Source: Herpomyces periplanetae
Taxonomy: Eukaryota; Ascomycota; Laboulbeniomycetes; Herpomycetales; Herpomycetaceae
Assembly: GCA_009733715.1 (NCBI GenBank)
Contig: WMKJ01000072.1
Span: 1 to 64,000 of the forward strand
Direction of reading: 5' to 3'
DNA length: 64,000 nt
The position numbers and the translations under genes are program-made. The notes under the pieces were generated by a model. The model did no database searches, was not told the DNA's origin, and worked only from the letters and a program-made list of their open reading frames with translations. Below are positions 11,307 to 22,063 of this stretch, in pieces. Within the stretch, counting starts at the first letter, position 1. Every line of letters begins with the position of its first letter.

Positions 11307-11345
11307 AAGGAGGGGAAGGGAAGGGAAGGGAAGGGGAGGGAAAGG
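11307..11345 (+). repeat. GGGAA-type polypurine tract
   Basis: Five or more tandem GGGAA/GGGGA units occur without a pyrimidine from about 11309, with G-runs spaced two to four bases apart, and looser purine-rich sequence on both sides. The G-run spacing would permit a quadruplex on the plus strand. On the minus strand it is a CCCTT pyrimidine tract upstream of the large gene. Confidence 0.75.
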
Positions 11346-12165
11346 AAGAGAAAAGGAAGAGAAGCGAAACATCAAGCTAAACTAAGCTAGGCTAGGCTAA
11401 CATATGATGTTACTCCCATTCATTCAAGTTAGCTCGGAATGTTTAAAGGGCGCTGTTATCGGTTTGTCTTTGACGTGGAGGCAGCATTGATGGTAGAAGC
11501 CTGATAGTGTAGAATGGACTAACGAAGCCGATATAAGTGGAGTGGGGGGAGGAGGGGAAAATGATAACTATCACGCTTTGCCGTCTAGTGGGAAATGCAT
11601 TCCCCGGGAAAAGTGTACCACCTGTCAAGTTAATGTGAGTGTGTACGTTCACATAACTCTTACAGTGGGAAAGTCTTTCCAGTATAGTTGAAAAAGAGTT
11701 AATCAAAAATTTTGTGTACGCATGCGCGTACGCACAAGTTGAACATGATAATGGATTGGATAGATTAAAAGACATAATAAAGTAAAAGTAGCAGTGTCAA
11801 TAATGTATGAGACTGTTTAACGTGCTGATAGCAGGCGGGTTGGTTAAAAGGTTGTTCAATCATGGTGAGTAATAATGATAGGAAAATAATCAAGTGTAGC
11901 ATGTCAATTTATCCGGTTAATATTAAGCATGGATCAAGGAATAAGGAATTCATAGATATAATCATGATGAATATTAATCTACGGTATATCGCCTAGGTAA
12001 GTTTTGGATTTTAGTTGGATAATTTTCATTACACAACACACATTCGTACCCGCACTCCCACATTCACATATCCATATCCATACACTCCCACAAGGATAGT
12101 AATTGATGCGTATCCCTTAACTTAAAATAAATCAGGCTTCCATGTACATCCAATTTTTGCCATAA

Positions 12166-12193
12166 AAAATATTTCCCAATTAGGAAATATTTT
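12166..12193. repeat. perfect inverted repeat (11-bp stem, 6-base loop)
   Basis: Arms AAAATATTTCC and GGAAATATTTT are separated by CAATTA. The stem is AT-rich and intergenic, with no neighbouring coding signal. It could be a simple hairpin, a small-element remnant or a 3' processing structure. No flanking target-site duplication was identified. Confidence 0.6.
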
Positions 12194-13426
12194 GAAAGGC
12201 CCGTTTGGATAGTGTGGCGCAGCGTGGCGCACTCGGCCCGAAGTGAAGGCAAACTGTGCCAAGCCCAACAGTAATTGGATGGCGGTGTTGGCGTCTTTCC
12301 GAATTACCCGATTAGGCAATTTTGTACAAGTGGCGCTGTTAAGTGCTATGGGAAGCGTGATACGTGAGCCGTTCCACTTGTAAATACACTTACATTCATA
12401 AGTATACGTACACTTACTCTTTTGCATGAACAACTAGTAATGATTTACTCGATACATACAAATGCATTGTACCGAAGCGGGTACGACCATGTAAAATTTT
12501 ATCCGTGATGATGACTTTAACTACACTGTATTCACGGCATACACAAATGTTATTATGTGCTCTCTTTGGAGAATAAGAAATACCAATCTAGATATTGTTA
12601 AGTTTTATGTGTAAATTAGCTTTAGTTTGACTCGGGATAGTATAGTATAAAATATCTAAATGTTTTTATGCCATTTACCATGGTAACTTACGGGATTTTT
12701 CGGGCCGGCTAGTATTATCATGTAGAGTATACCGTCCATCCTCGATTTAGTATTGCTCGTATTACTTATCATTTCCCAAGCATAAACACTACTGCCCTTT
12801 TTTGGGCATCCGTTTGTTTATAAAGTATTAACGTATACTCCATATTATACTTACAAGGTATATTTTACCACGCTTAAAAGTTCCTGATTCCCGCTTGACC
12901 GGGAACACCGGATAAATTTTCTGCCGAGGCTAATGACCGAAGTTGCTTGATGTATAACGGTTTGTTGTTGTATGCAATTTGTTGTTTCATATTGTATGAT
13001 ACAGTTTCGTTTACTGTGTTAGATGTGGCACTATGCAGTAATAAAATGTACCATGAGAAATTAGCAACGTGTGGGATGATAGAAGTGGTTACGATATGCG
13101 TCACTGTTAGTAAACTTGACTGGGATAGTGGCGGTACGTTGGCTTGCTTGCGTTAGTATATGGAAGAATGTGAGGCAAAATTACATAAAATAAACGGACA
13201 GGTACGTGAAGACAATCAATAAAAAAGGTAATGTGAAAAGCTTAGCAAGAGGAAAGTTATGTTAACGAGTAAAAGCGATGATAAAAGTGTGTACGCATGG
13301 TATAATTTGCTAAGGTAGCAAGTCAGCGGCAGCAGCGGCAGCAACTTCTACGACAAAACTATGACAAAACAGAAAAGGGTTAAGGTAGGTAAACTATCCA
13401 ACATGATAAATTTAGTGAAGGAAAAT

Positions 13427-15366
13427 TTACTTGAAAACTTTTCCATCTGCCCATTCATAAGTTTTACCGTTAACTTGGATGGGTTGATCCCAAGCCCACA
13501 TACTATCGACAAATTCCCGATTATCCTTGTTATTATGATCGAGCTTAGTAAAATCATAACTTTCATAGTCAGGTGCAACGTCAAAGGCTGCCATCGCGTT
13601 AGGACCACGGACCAAAAATGCTCCGCGTATTATCGAATCATTATCCTTGCCATACACTGACAATGCTCCAAACAAAAATCGTCGCGACGCTTCTAACCGA
13701 TTAAACAATCCTCCTATACACCAAATATTTCATAGCCAGTCACGTGCACCATTATAATCACATTAGTCTGAGATCACGTGCAACTGCGACAAGTCATCAC
13801 TTACCAATTAGATTTGATGACATAAACACTTTGGTTAGCTCGTCATTGTATTTGTAATCCACTTGCCAAATTGAGTATTCTTCAAAGTTCATCGATGTCC
13901 AAAACCAAGGCATGGCGACTGACCGAGTGTCTTCATTGGAATACTTTCTCTTCCAACTATCCAATACAAAGGTGGGAGTTCCTAGAGCTTCAAGTGGATG
14001 CTTGGGCTTCGGTTCAGGTTTTTCACGATCACTTTCATCATCTTCATTTCCACGAGATTTAGGTTTTTGTTTATCAGTATTGGAAGATTTTTTAGCTTGT
14101 TTAGCATCATTTAGAGCTTTTTCGGGTTTAGCAGGCATATTGGGTATAGCGGTTTCAACGAGTTCAGGCTGTCCTAAACATGATATAACAGCGGGCAAGT
14201 TAACAATGGTTGTATACCATCGAGTAACGTTGACGTATTCCTGACGCCACTTTGCATCGAAAAAATATTGAAATCCACGATATAGCATTGTTGCGGTAAA
14301 TATATCTGCTAAACTTAAGCGTTGATTAACCAAGTAAGTTCTCGTTAACAGGTAATCATCCAGTATACGCATTCTCTTTAATACACTCTTTCGCGAATCA
14401 TCTGCTACTTTTCGATTATAGGGTTCTCTTCCTAAGGCTTGATACATCCAACTTCCGAGTGCAGGCAGGATTTCCGAGTTAGCAAAAGACATCCATTGTA
14501 ATACGGAAGCATAATCTCGCTTTGTTCTCATTAACAGAGTAGTATTTTCATTTTGCGATGCAACTATTGGTATTGGTAAGGTAAAGTTAGCCCATTAGAA
14601 TTATACATATAATAAATAAGCAGATTTTGGTCAAGTTTAAACAAATGTTCACTTATATTGCTGGCTTCTTGATCCGTTGCTGCACAGATATCATATCTTA
14701 TATGGGCTCAGGTTAGCAAAATCATGTTGCTCAACATTTAATTCCTTCTGTCAGGGATAACTGTAATAAAATGATTCACGTCCTTCTCATCATAGCTCAT
14801 ATAAGTAAGATTTAAGGTGTATCAAGGCCTGCCTGCAAAGAATAAATGCCATTTGTTGCTCACTTTAGGCTAACCAAAAGTATCCCTTAGCATAACTTAC
14901 AGTAAATGGCAATAGCAATACACTCGGTTAATACGAATCCATCGGCCGTTACAAATGTGGGAATTTTTCCTTGGGGGTTAATTTTCAAGTAATCAGCAGA
15001 AGCATGTTCACCAAATTTCTCCAAGTTAACAATTTCAACGTCCAGTTTATTCAACTTTGCAAGCACACGTAATGCCGTGCTCCGTGAATTTTTCTATACA
15101 CATCTCATGACGGTATACACACTGCCACGTGCGCGCGCGCGCGCAAACACACACACACACACACACACACATACAGTGTGTTTCCTTATAATTAGCTTAT
15201 TCCACACATACTTCATTACCTTGCCTCGCCTAGCTTTGTATTGCCTTGACTAAAATACATCAAGCAGAAATCATTTAATAAAGCGTGCTTGACTACACGC
15301 GTCCCCAGGGAATTCATAAGTATATACCGAACTTACATCGGACGTGTAAAGTTTGCCAAACGACAT
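13427..15366 (-). CDS. TEF3/CAM1-like (eEF1G): translation elongation factor eEF1B subunit gamma, four exons
   Basis: Exons are 15366-15337, 15093-14901, 14563-13805 and 13713-13427; introns are 243, 337 and 91 bases and all joints are in phase. The product has 422 residues, normal for the family. Residues 1-75 form the GST N-terminal domain (SRSTALRVLAKLN, LKINPQGKIPTFVTADGF, LTECIAIAIY), 85-200 the all-helical GST C-terminal domain (VNQRLSLADIFTATMLYRGF), 205-255 a charged Lys/Glu/Pro linker, and 260-422 the eEF1-gamma C-terminal domain (PWFWTSMNFEEYSIW, RLEASRRFLFGALSVYG, DNREFVDSMWAWDQPI). The protein scaffolds the eEF1B guanine-exchange complex that recycles eEF1A in the cytosol. Exon 1 codes for only ten residues. 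Intron 1 contains a long alternating GC/AC tract. Confidence 0.94.
15126..15171 (+). repeat. (GC)n-(AC)n alternating purine-pyrimidine tract in an eEF1B-gamma intron
   Basis: Six GC units are followed, after AAA, by about thirteen AC units, starting at a CACGTG. The tract lies inside intron 1 (15094-15336). Such alternating sequence is the classic Z-DNA-prone type and is likely to vary in length between strains. Confidence 0.85.
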
Positions 15367-15902
15367 TATGCGAATAACTATCGATAAACTTGTCGATTTT
15401 TCGTAACTCTGGTTAAACCTTTTATCCCCGTGTCACTACAATCTGAAAATTTTCATTCAAGTAAGTTGCTGCCACTGCTTCAAAGTAGAGAGGCGTAAAA
15501 TGGTATTAAAAAACAAAAAAACCCCCGAAAACCCTATCCCTCAGAATATATATTTTCCTTACCGAGCAAACTACCGTGTGCGCCAAGACTTTGCTGCATG
15601 TGTCAGCTTCAGCCACATCTTTTCCGCCACGACTCTGCCCACTGGAAATTCGATTTTGCGTGCCTACTAACTCAACTGTGCACGTGATGTATTTTGCGGC
15701 CATGGGGTGAGGGTGTTGAGAGAATGGGGATAGTAGCGTGAGGTGGGAATGGTGAATTAATGTTTAATGGATGAATTGTTATCGATAGTTTGTAGAATGA
15801 GCAAAGTTTTACATTATATTATTTGTTGGATTAATTTAACTCAAAAAGGAACTCCCATAGTTAATGGTTTGACGTGTTAAAGGAAAAGAAGGATTGGGAA
15901 TT
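15367..15902. promoter_or_regulatory. divergent promoter region of eEF1B-gamma and MRPS9
   Basis: The two genes start at 15366 (minus) and 15903 (plus), so this 536-base interval must hold both promoters. A CACGTG lies at 15681-15686, flanked as TGCACGTGATG, 217 bases before the MRPS9 start. The minus-strand open frame at 15506-15703 has no recognisable domain and is probably chance. Confidence 0.55.
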
Positions 15903-16808
15903 ATGAGTAGAGGAATTTCTCGACTGTATTACCGGTACGGTGTAAATAATGGTAGCATGTTAACGCGTATATCATGCCAAATACGTTGGCTTAACGTTCA
16001 CGTTAAGAGTAGTCAAAATTTTCATGATGAAAATAAAGCCACTTCAAGGGTAAATGAGAATGGTGTTGTTACTGAGGATAGCTTACGACTTGTACCAGCA
16101 TCGGCTTCATATTTTACAGGTAAACCAAACTATACGGACGATCTATTACGCATGAAAGCTTTGGTTCGAAAATATCAATTACTTCCCACGTGTAATCCAA
16201 CTGAAACACCTAGAATAGCGTGGAAAACATTTACACAGTATCGTGCACAAATTGGTGAAAGAGTTAAAAAATCAGATTATACGCGACTCATTGCTTTATT
16301 GCGTCGACTAAATGAAATTCATCCTGAATTAGCCCCTCCGACCCTTCGGCCCCTACTTGATACGTTCAAACGAAAAATTTCCCCATTCGATAATATTAGT
16401 CGTCCACGACACCCTGATTCGTGGGGACGAGCTTTAGCAATTGGACGCAGAAAATCCGCTACCGCACGAGCTTGGGTTGTCCAAGGACATGGTGATATTC
16501 TAATAAACGGGCGTAAACTAAACGAAATTTTTCCTCGAATTTCCCACCGTGAAAAAGCCTTACTCCCCCTTAACATCACTCATCGCTTATTCACCTATAA
16601 TGCCTGGATTCTGGTTAACGGCGGTGGTTCAACTGGACAATCCCAAGCTGTACATCATGCTATCGCTAAAGCTTTACTCATTCATGAACCAGACTTAAAA
16701 CCAATACTACGTAAAGCCGGCTGCCTAACTCGCGATCCTCGTCGCGTCGAACGCAAAAAACCCGGAAAATTAAAAGCCCGAAAAATGCCCGCCTGGGTGA
16801 AACGTTGA
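15903..16808 (+). CDS. MRPS9: mitochondrial small-subunit ribosomal protein uS9m
   Basis: Intronless, 301 residues; the ATG at 15903 is preferred over an upstream TTG. The N-terminal roughly 40 residues are rich in Arg, Tyr and Ser and lack acidic residues, as expected of a mitochondrial targeting peptide. The S9 fold occupies about residues 175-301: GRALAIGRRKSATARAWVVQ, GDILINGRKLNEIF, a NGGGSTGQSQAVHHAIAKAL loop and a C-terminus with KARKMPAWVKR, matching the KARKxxQFSKR tail that reaches the P-site tRNA. The long region before the domain is typical of fungal uS9m. It acts in the mitoribosome, so the organism has translating mitochondria. A hairpin follows in the 3' flank. Confidence 0.93.
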   Translation: MSRGISRLYYRYGVNNGSMLTRISCQIRWLNVHVKSSQNFHDENKATSRVNENGVVTEDSLRLVPASASYFTGKPNYTDDLLRMKALVRKYQLLPTCNPTETPRIAWKTFTQYRAQIGERVKKSDYTRLIALLRRLNEIHPELAPPTLRPLLDTFKRKISPFDNISRPRHPDSWGRALAIGRRKSATARAWVVQGHGDILINGRKLNEIFPRISHREKALLPLNITHRLFTYNAWILVNGGGSTGQSQAVHHAIAKALLIHEPDLKPILRKAGCLTRDPRRVERKKPGKLKARKMPAWVKR

Positions 16809-17382
16809 TCCTCGTCTCCACATTGCTTTCCGACACACGTGATCATTGTTGCCTTCTCCTGATCGGCTTGGTCCGACTTGGCGTAAGAGGTGCGTTGCCG
16901 ACCGTTGGGGCCGAACCGGGGGGAGGGTTTTTTCGGGTGTGCACCCGAAACGTTTTGGAACTTGAAATTGCACATTTTTACATACGAATTAAAAAGTCAT
17001 TTTCGTGTACTTTTGACTGTTTCTTCGTGTGTGTGTGTATCTAAATGTACACTTACCCTTACACGTGCACATGTACATCTACATCCACGTTTCCGTCTGT
17101 ACTTTGTATATCCTTACGTATAATTCTCCCCTTCGTACCTGTCTCCCCCTCCCAATTCTATACGCTGCTGCATCACTTTCAATGATAGGATTGTTTACCC
17201 CATTTCTATACTCTTCTTTACCTCTTCACTTTCACATCTATTCTCTCGTTTTATAATCTCTTTATCTACACTTTCACGTCTATCCCATCTTTTCATTCGC
17301 GCTTACGCGCCATCCCTCTCCCTTAAATCAACCATACCTTACACCTTTACTTTTTTCTACTATATTCCCATTCTGTCTCATC
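16809..17382. other. MRPS9 3' flank and PIS leader
   Basis: The first half holds the MRPS9 3' end, with a 9-bp inverted repeat at 16931-16950. From about 17040 to 17382 the plus strand becomes strongly pyrimidine-rich (C/T runs such as CTCCCCCTCCC), as upstream of other genes here, and probably forms the leader or core promoter of the phosphatidylinositol synthase gene. The overlapping open frames are simple-sequence noise. Confidence 0.5.
16931..16950 (+). repeat. inverted repeat in MRPS9 3' flank
   Basis: TTTCGGGTG and CACCCGAAA are exact reverse complements separated by TG. It lies 122 bases after the stop codon and directly after a G-rich run and a T-run. It could fold in the 3' UTR or be a symmetric protein-binding site; a two-base loop is too tight, so about two base pairs would open. 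Confidence 0.7.
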
Positions 17383-18458
17383 ATGGAAAATATTTCTCAT
17401 TCCCCTTCTACGCCATCTCTCCCAAATAATCACGAAAATATCTTCCTTTTTATACCAAATTTAATCGGTTATTCTCGCGTTTTACTCGCTATAGCCTCTC
17501 TCCACTATATGCCTCTTCACCCTAGAACTTGCTGCTTTCTATACACCGTATCGTGCGCTCTGGACGCTGCTGACGGTTGGGCTGCTCGTCAATTTAACCA
17601 AGCTACCAAATTTGGTGCTGTCCTCGATATGGTCACGGATCGATGCACCACCGCTTGTCTCCTCGTCTTCCTCGCTTCTGCTTTTCCGCGCTTCTCTTTC
17701 ATCTTCCAATGCTTGATCAGTTTAGACCTCGCCAGTCATTACATTCACATGTACGCAACTCTCGTCATGGGTGGCTCTCATACAAGCCATAAAACCGTCG
17801 ATCAACATCGCAGCTCCATTTTAAAGCTTTACTACTCCAACAGTTTTGTCCTGTTTACCTTTTGCGCTTTAAATGAACTCTTTTTCATCTCATTATACCT
17901 CTTATCCTTCTCATCTCCTATGCTATCTCCCCAACTTCTATCTACCGCTCATGCTTCAATATCCTCCACCTTAACTTCACCTGCCCTCCAAACTTCATCC
18001 ACTCCGTTGATTAATACCCCTTCTAGCTTCATTCCACCAAAATCCTCATCCTATCTACTCCATCCGTGGTCCGCGGGTGCTATGGAACTCGCTCGGTATG
18101 TACTTGACTGCTTAATTACGTATATATACGTATACATATGTATACATTTTCCCCATCCTCTCTCTTACAATCTTCTTCATTGCATAGCAACCTTCCATCT
18201 CACTAACCAATTCCATCATTTAGTGCCAACAAGCTAGATTCAACTGTACCATGGATACTCGCATCCATTTGCTTCCCCGTTATGGCCGCTAAACAAGTTA
18301 TCAACGTTATCCAATTATTTAAGGCCAGTCGATGGCTTGCCGAGGGTGACGTTCGTCAAAGAAGTATGCTCAAAAATTCAAATCCATCTACTACTTGCCA
18401 CTACCTCGCCCAGCCATTAAACCAAAATCCCTCCTCATCGACCAAAAAATCAGAATAA
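17383..18458 (+). CDS. PIS1: phosphatidylinositol synthase (CDP-diacylglycerol-inositol 3-phosphatidyltransferase), two exons
   Basis: Exons 17383-18095 and 18224-18458 join in phase across a 128-base intron (donor GTATGT, branch CTAAC, acceptor TTTAG), giving 315 residues. The CDP-alcohol phosphotransferase signature is complete: D61, D64-G65, A68-R69, G78, D82 and D86 in the D-x2-DG-x2-AR-x8-G-x3-D-x3-D pattern. IFLFIPNLIGYSRVLLA at residues 19-35 and the HSYDH-like SHYIHMYATL, with SSILKLYYSN after it, fit PIS. The enzyme makes phosphatidylinositol from CDP-DAG and myo-inositol in the ER membrane. Yeast and animal PIS have about 215-220 residues. The extra length is a Ser/Thr/Pro-rich insertion (about 185-230) between the membrane helices, plus a polar tail. 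The intron carries two overlapping perfect palindromes. Confidence 0.9.
18117..18145. repeat. two overlapping perfect 16-bp palindromes in the PIS intron
   Basis: 18117-18132 (TACGTATA/TATACGTA) and 18130-18145 (GTATACAT/ATGTATAC) are each exactly self-complementary and share three bases. Both lie just inside the 5' part of the intron (18096-18223). Confidence 0.85.
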
Positions 18459-19259
18459 CCTATTCCATCACTAGTTCATCCCCATACTTGTAAATTCACG
18501 CCATGCTATAAAATGTTTGTCGTAACCACTTGCTTGCCTGCTTAAGCAGCATTGGTCGGCTAATATTTTGATCTCATCTTGCGTGAGTCTTCACTACTCT
18601 CTCACCTCGCTATATCCATTCCGACAACCCTTTCATCTGCTTTGTACGTACGACCCTCTTCACATGCCCACGCTGTGCTGTTTATCGTATACGTGCGCTA
18701 CCCTTACACACTCTCTCCACCCTTTTGTCACGCTATATACCACGCTACGCCACCCTGTATCATATTAATATTTATACTGCGTAGTATCTTTGCGTTAAAT
18801 TTCCCAATATGAACGTGAACCAAAGTGGATTTAGTAACAATAATTACCATTTCGTTGTCAAGCAAGCATGACGCTTCGCCTCGTCTCCCTTCTTCCAATG
18901 TAAATGCATACACTTTTCCACGCGCGGATTCGGTACCTCCCCACCGTTTTGTATCAAATAATGCTAACTTGATACCATACTTACACACTTCTACCCCTCC
19001 ACATCTTTGACAATTGGTAAATTGACTGTCGATTCGCCGGGCTGGATCTTCCTGTACAGATCCAAATAATCGCCTTCAGGGAGTGCCATTCACAATCTCA
19101 TGTAAACTTTGTAACGTACAAGTTCCATACCGTACGCACGTATTCAAATTTCACATTATTACACCGTACCATCGTCATTGAGGTTCCCATATCTCCTTAA
19201 TTCTCGGACCTCGTACATGCGCGATGTGCACGCTATGCACTAGTATACTATACACATGT
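18459..19259. other. convergent intergenic region
   Basis: PIS and the HSPA12-like gene both end here. The plus strand is pyrimidine-rich from 18570 to 18720. The minus-strand open frame at 18728-18988 was examined as a possible last exon of the Hsp70 gene but the gene closes properly at 19260. No gene seen. Confidence 0.5.
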
Positions 19260-22063
19260 TCACTTAAACCTAGCGCTGCATCGCCCCATTACCTCTCCTT
19301 GACATACAAGTTCAGCACTAAACTCACTTCCATCAAGCGTAAGGTATATATCAAAGTAAACCCGATAAAATGTGCCTTGAGGTGTATCCATGCGCTCAAA
19401 GTCCCTTTCGAGATTCTTCCGTGATAAATCGCTCGTTAAGGTTACAACCTCTTTAATGCCTAAACGTCTCGTAAAAATGTTAATTTATCCTTCTTACAAC
19501 CATAAATTTGAAACTCTGTGTTGTTACACCTAAATCTTGTAAAGTGAAACTTACGCGGATCCGTCGTATACTCCGGGCAAACATCATCATCACATGCAAA
19601 CAATATATCTTCGTACATTAATGTCGCTCCGGGTGCCACTTGTCGGAAAAAGCTAACTTTAACAGGCTCTCCAATCTTTACCCTTTGTCCTTTTTGCACA
19701 AAAATCTGTCGTGTATACTTGCATCGATCCTTTCCATCGAGGCTGGGAACTCTATACTGTTCGGGATGATGACCCTCTTTAAATGGTTGTAAAGTCGCCA
19801 TCAAATAGTGTCTACGTGCCACTCTATGTGTCACCATTCGCTCTGTTAATCCCGCCGTTACAGCACCCTTCACAATAGCCGCCACCGAGTCCATAGGCCG
19901 TACCACTTTATTTTGAAACTGAGGGGGAACATGCAACTTAATCTGCTGAAAAAGGTACTCCGAAGCACCAAACCCGCCAACTACCAATATATTTTGTAAT
20001 GATCTATTCTGTGCTTGAATTGCAATGATTTGATTTCGCACTAGCTCAAGTACTCGATTAACAACGGGCTCAAAACACTGTAAAATTTCCTCATTGGTAA
20101 ATGTCATATACCCATCCTCAATTCCTGCTTCGGGATATTCTGCTTCAATTCCAACGTCAACTGCCCATTTCTGACCGTTATTCCGAAAGTCTGCTTTAAT
20201 TCTACTTTCGAAGTCCATAATACACTTGGCATACACTTTTGACGATGTTCGACTTGAAGCCGGAAGATTCATTAAGCGTATCTTCGAACGTAAGATATTT
20301 GAAAAATTTCGATTTAACGCTGTTGATCCGCATGAATCTCCAGATCCTGCGGTACACTCGCTCACTGATAATGGACTATCGTCATCTACTTCATACGCAA
20401 TCAAATCGACCGTTCCACCTCCACAGTCAACTATTAAAACCGCATCGTGAATCTTTAAATTGAGCAAACCAGCTTTACAACAAAACAGTGCGGCTGCTTC
20501 GGGTTCCGTTATTAGTGTTAATCGATTATCATAATCGTCTCGTAAGAATCCAGCTTTGATTGCAGCAGCTCGCGTTGCTGCCTTTGCCGAATCATTCCAT
20601 ATAGCGGGAACAGTAAGATAATATCTAATTCTATGTTCTTCACGGTTGAATACTTCTCCTAATGTCTTCTGTAATTGATTGCGCATAGCTTGCCTAAGAT
20701 GATATAAATAATCTGCCGCTACATCGATTTCTCGTTTCCCCGGTGGTAATGGAGGCAAATTTACAGGATCAATATACGTATTTCCTGACAGCATTAATCG
20801 TAGTTTAAACCATTCCATTTTTTGGACTTTTGGCTTGGGATAACCCGTTGGTGCTAAAGCATTCGCAATATCAGGTCCCCATCCGACAACGTTCTGGTTT
20901 TGATCATAATAAAGTACCGTGGGAACTTTTTGCTTGGTACGATTCCCAGCACCAGGCCATTCAGTAATGATATCTTCCTTTGTCTGATTATCCGTTGCAA
21001 AAGCGTAAGCTACACCGGAAAATGTTGTTCCCTACGGATATGACTATCAGTATACATTGATATAGTAAGAGAAACTGGTTAAATAAGCGATACAAAACAA
21101 TACTGTTTTGTGTAAATGTATACGTTTACACATATTCACAACTGTATAGGTCTACTAATCCGAAAGGATAAATCAAGGATAAAGAAGTCATAAGCTGAAC
21201 AAACCTACAAAGTCTATGCCAACGATTATTTGACCTCGTGTTTTAGGATTAGCATCAACCTCAACTGCATTGGGACGTTCATGGTGAAAACGTGGACCGT
21301 AAATATTGTATCGAGAATATGAACTGGAGGAGTATGAAGGTGACGGACCGGGAGCTTGTCCCGGAGAGTAAGCAGTTCGACTAGAAGGTGGATAATCCAT
21401 AGTTGAGTGAGATGATGACAACGATAAATTTTGTGAAGGGTTGGCACGATCGTTCGGTTGAACATGGACCGTTGTGAAAGTATAATTGTTAATGTCACGC
21501 CGCCCCTCTGATGAATCGGATTCACTAGTTGGACTGATAGATTCTACGATACCAGAGCAAGTATGAGTTGGTTGATATGGTTCGAGGGACTCAGAGTGTA
21601 AATTATTCAGTTGCTGTTGTAATTTTGGATAAGGCAACTTTCGATTACCCACGATATTCGAATGACCAGAGATATCAGGGGGCGATTGGATAAGTGGTAT
21701 TCTTGCAGTAGAAGTGCCAGCAGGGTGTAAACTAGTACGATGAGAATGTAGTAATATAGAATCACCTTGCAAACTATGACTCTGATTGTCGGCTATTTTA
21801 GCGCAATTGGATGTGTATGAAGGTTGATGAGCGCTTATGGTTGGTATATTGGTTACGGCTGTTGAAACGGGAGTAGCAACTATTATTGGAGATGTAATCG
21901 TTGCTGCTGCGATTGTAGATGTAGTGTCACCAGTGGTAGAGGTAATAGTAGTCGTATTGCTGGTCAGGGTATCTTGATCTGGCAAAGTAGTTCCTGGAGA
22001 GATAAGAGACGATGTGGATGAACTGCGCAGCAAGCCGAAAAAGTTTTTCAATCGTGAACTCAT
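19260..22063 (-). CDS. HSPA12-like Hsp70-family ATPase, three exons
   Basis: Exons 22063-21209, 21031-19498 and 19459-19260 join in phase to 862 residues. The first 280 residues are a Ser/Thr/Pro-rich disordered extension. The actin-like ATPase starts at the first joint: IIVGIDF|GTTFSGVAYAF (phosphate-1, about 280-294), then LIVDCGGGTVDLIAYEV (phosphate-2, about 480) and ILVVGGFGASEYLFQQI (adenosine motif, about 630). The last exon supplies EVVTLTSDLS and YFDIYLTLDGSEFSAEL, the conserved C-terminal beta segment of fungal HSPA12-type proteins, which lack a canonical Hsp70 substrate domain. Intron 2 is only 38 bases (19460-19497); without splicing it, a stop follows at once. Function in fungi is undefined; these proteins are often expanded in early-diverging and mushroom-forming fungi. 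Confidence 0.86.

Larger units (their letters stand above)
10831..13426. other. long intergenic region with purine tract and a hairpin
   Basis: No convincing gene is visible over 2.6 kb. Contents: a G-rich polypurine tract (11267-11365), which is a pyrimidine tract on the strand of the large minus-strand gene and probably lies in its leader or promoter, and a perfect hairpin at 12166-12193. The region 12440-13350 is AT-rich with nothing recognisable. Chance open frames here lack domains and splice context. Confidence 0.5.

Noticed and set aside
16682-16975. Minus-strand frames over the MRPS9 3' end
   Set aside because: Shadows of MRPS9 running into its flank; no start context or domain.
18728-18988. 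Minus-strand frame resembling a last exon of the HSPA12-like gene (GIKLALFDTKRW)
   Set aside because: With the 38-base intron spliced, the gene closes at 19260 after a typical family C-terminus, so no further exon is needed.
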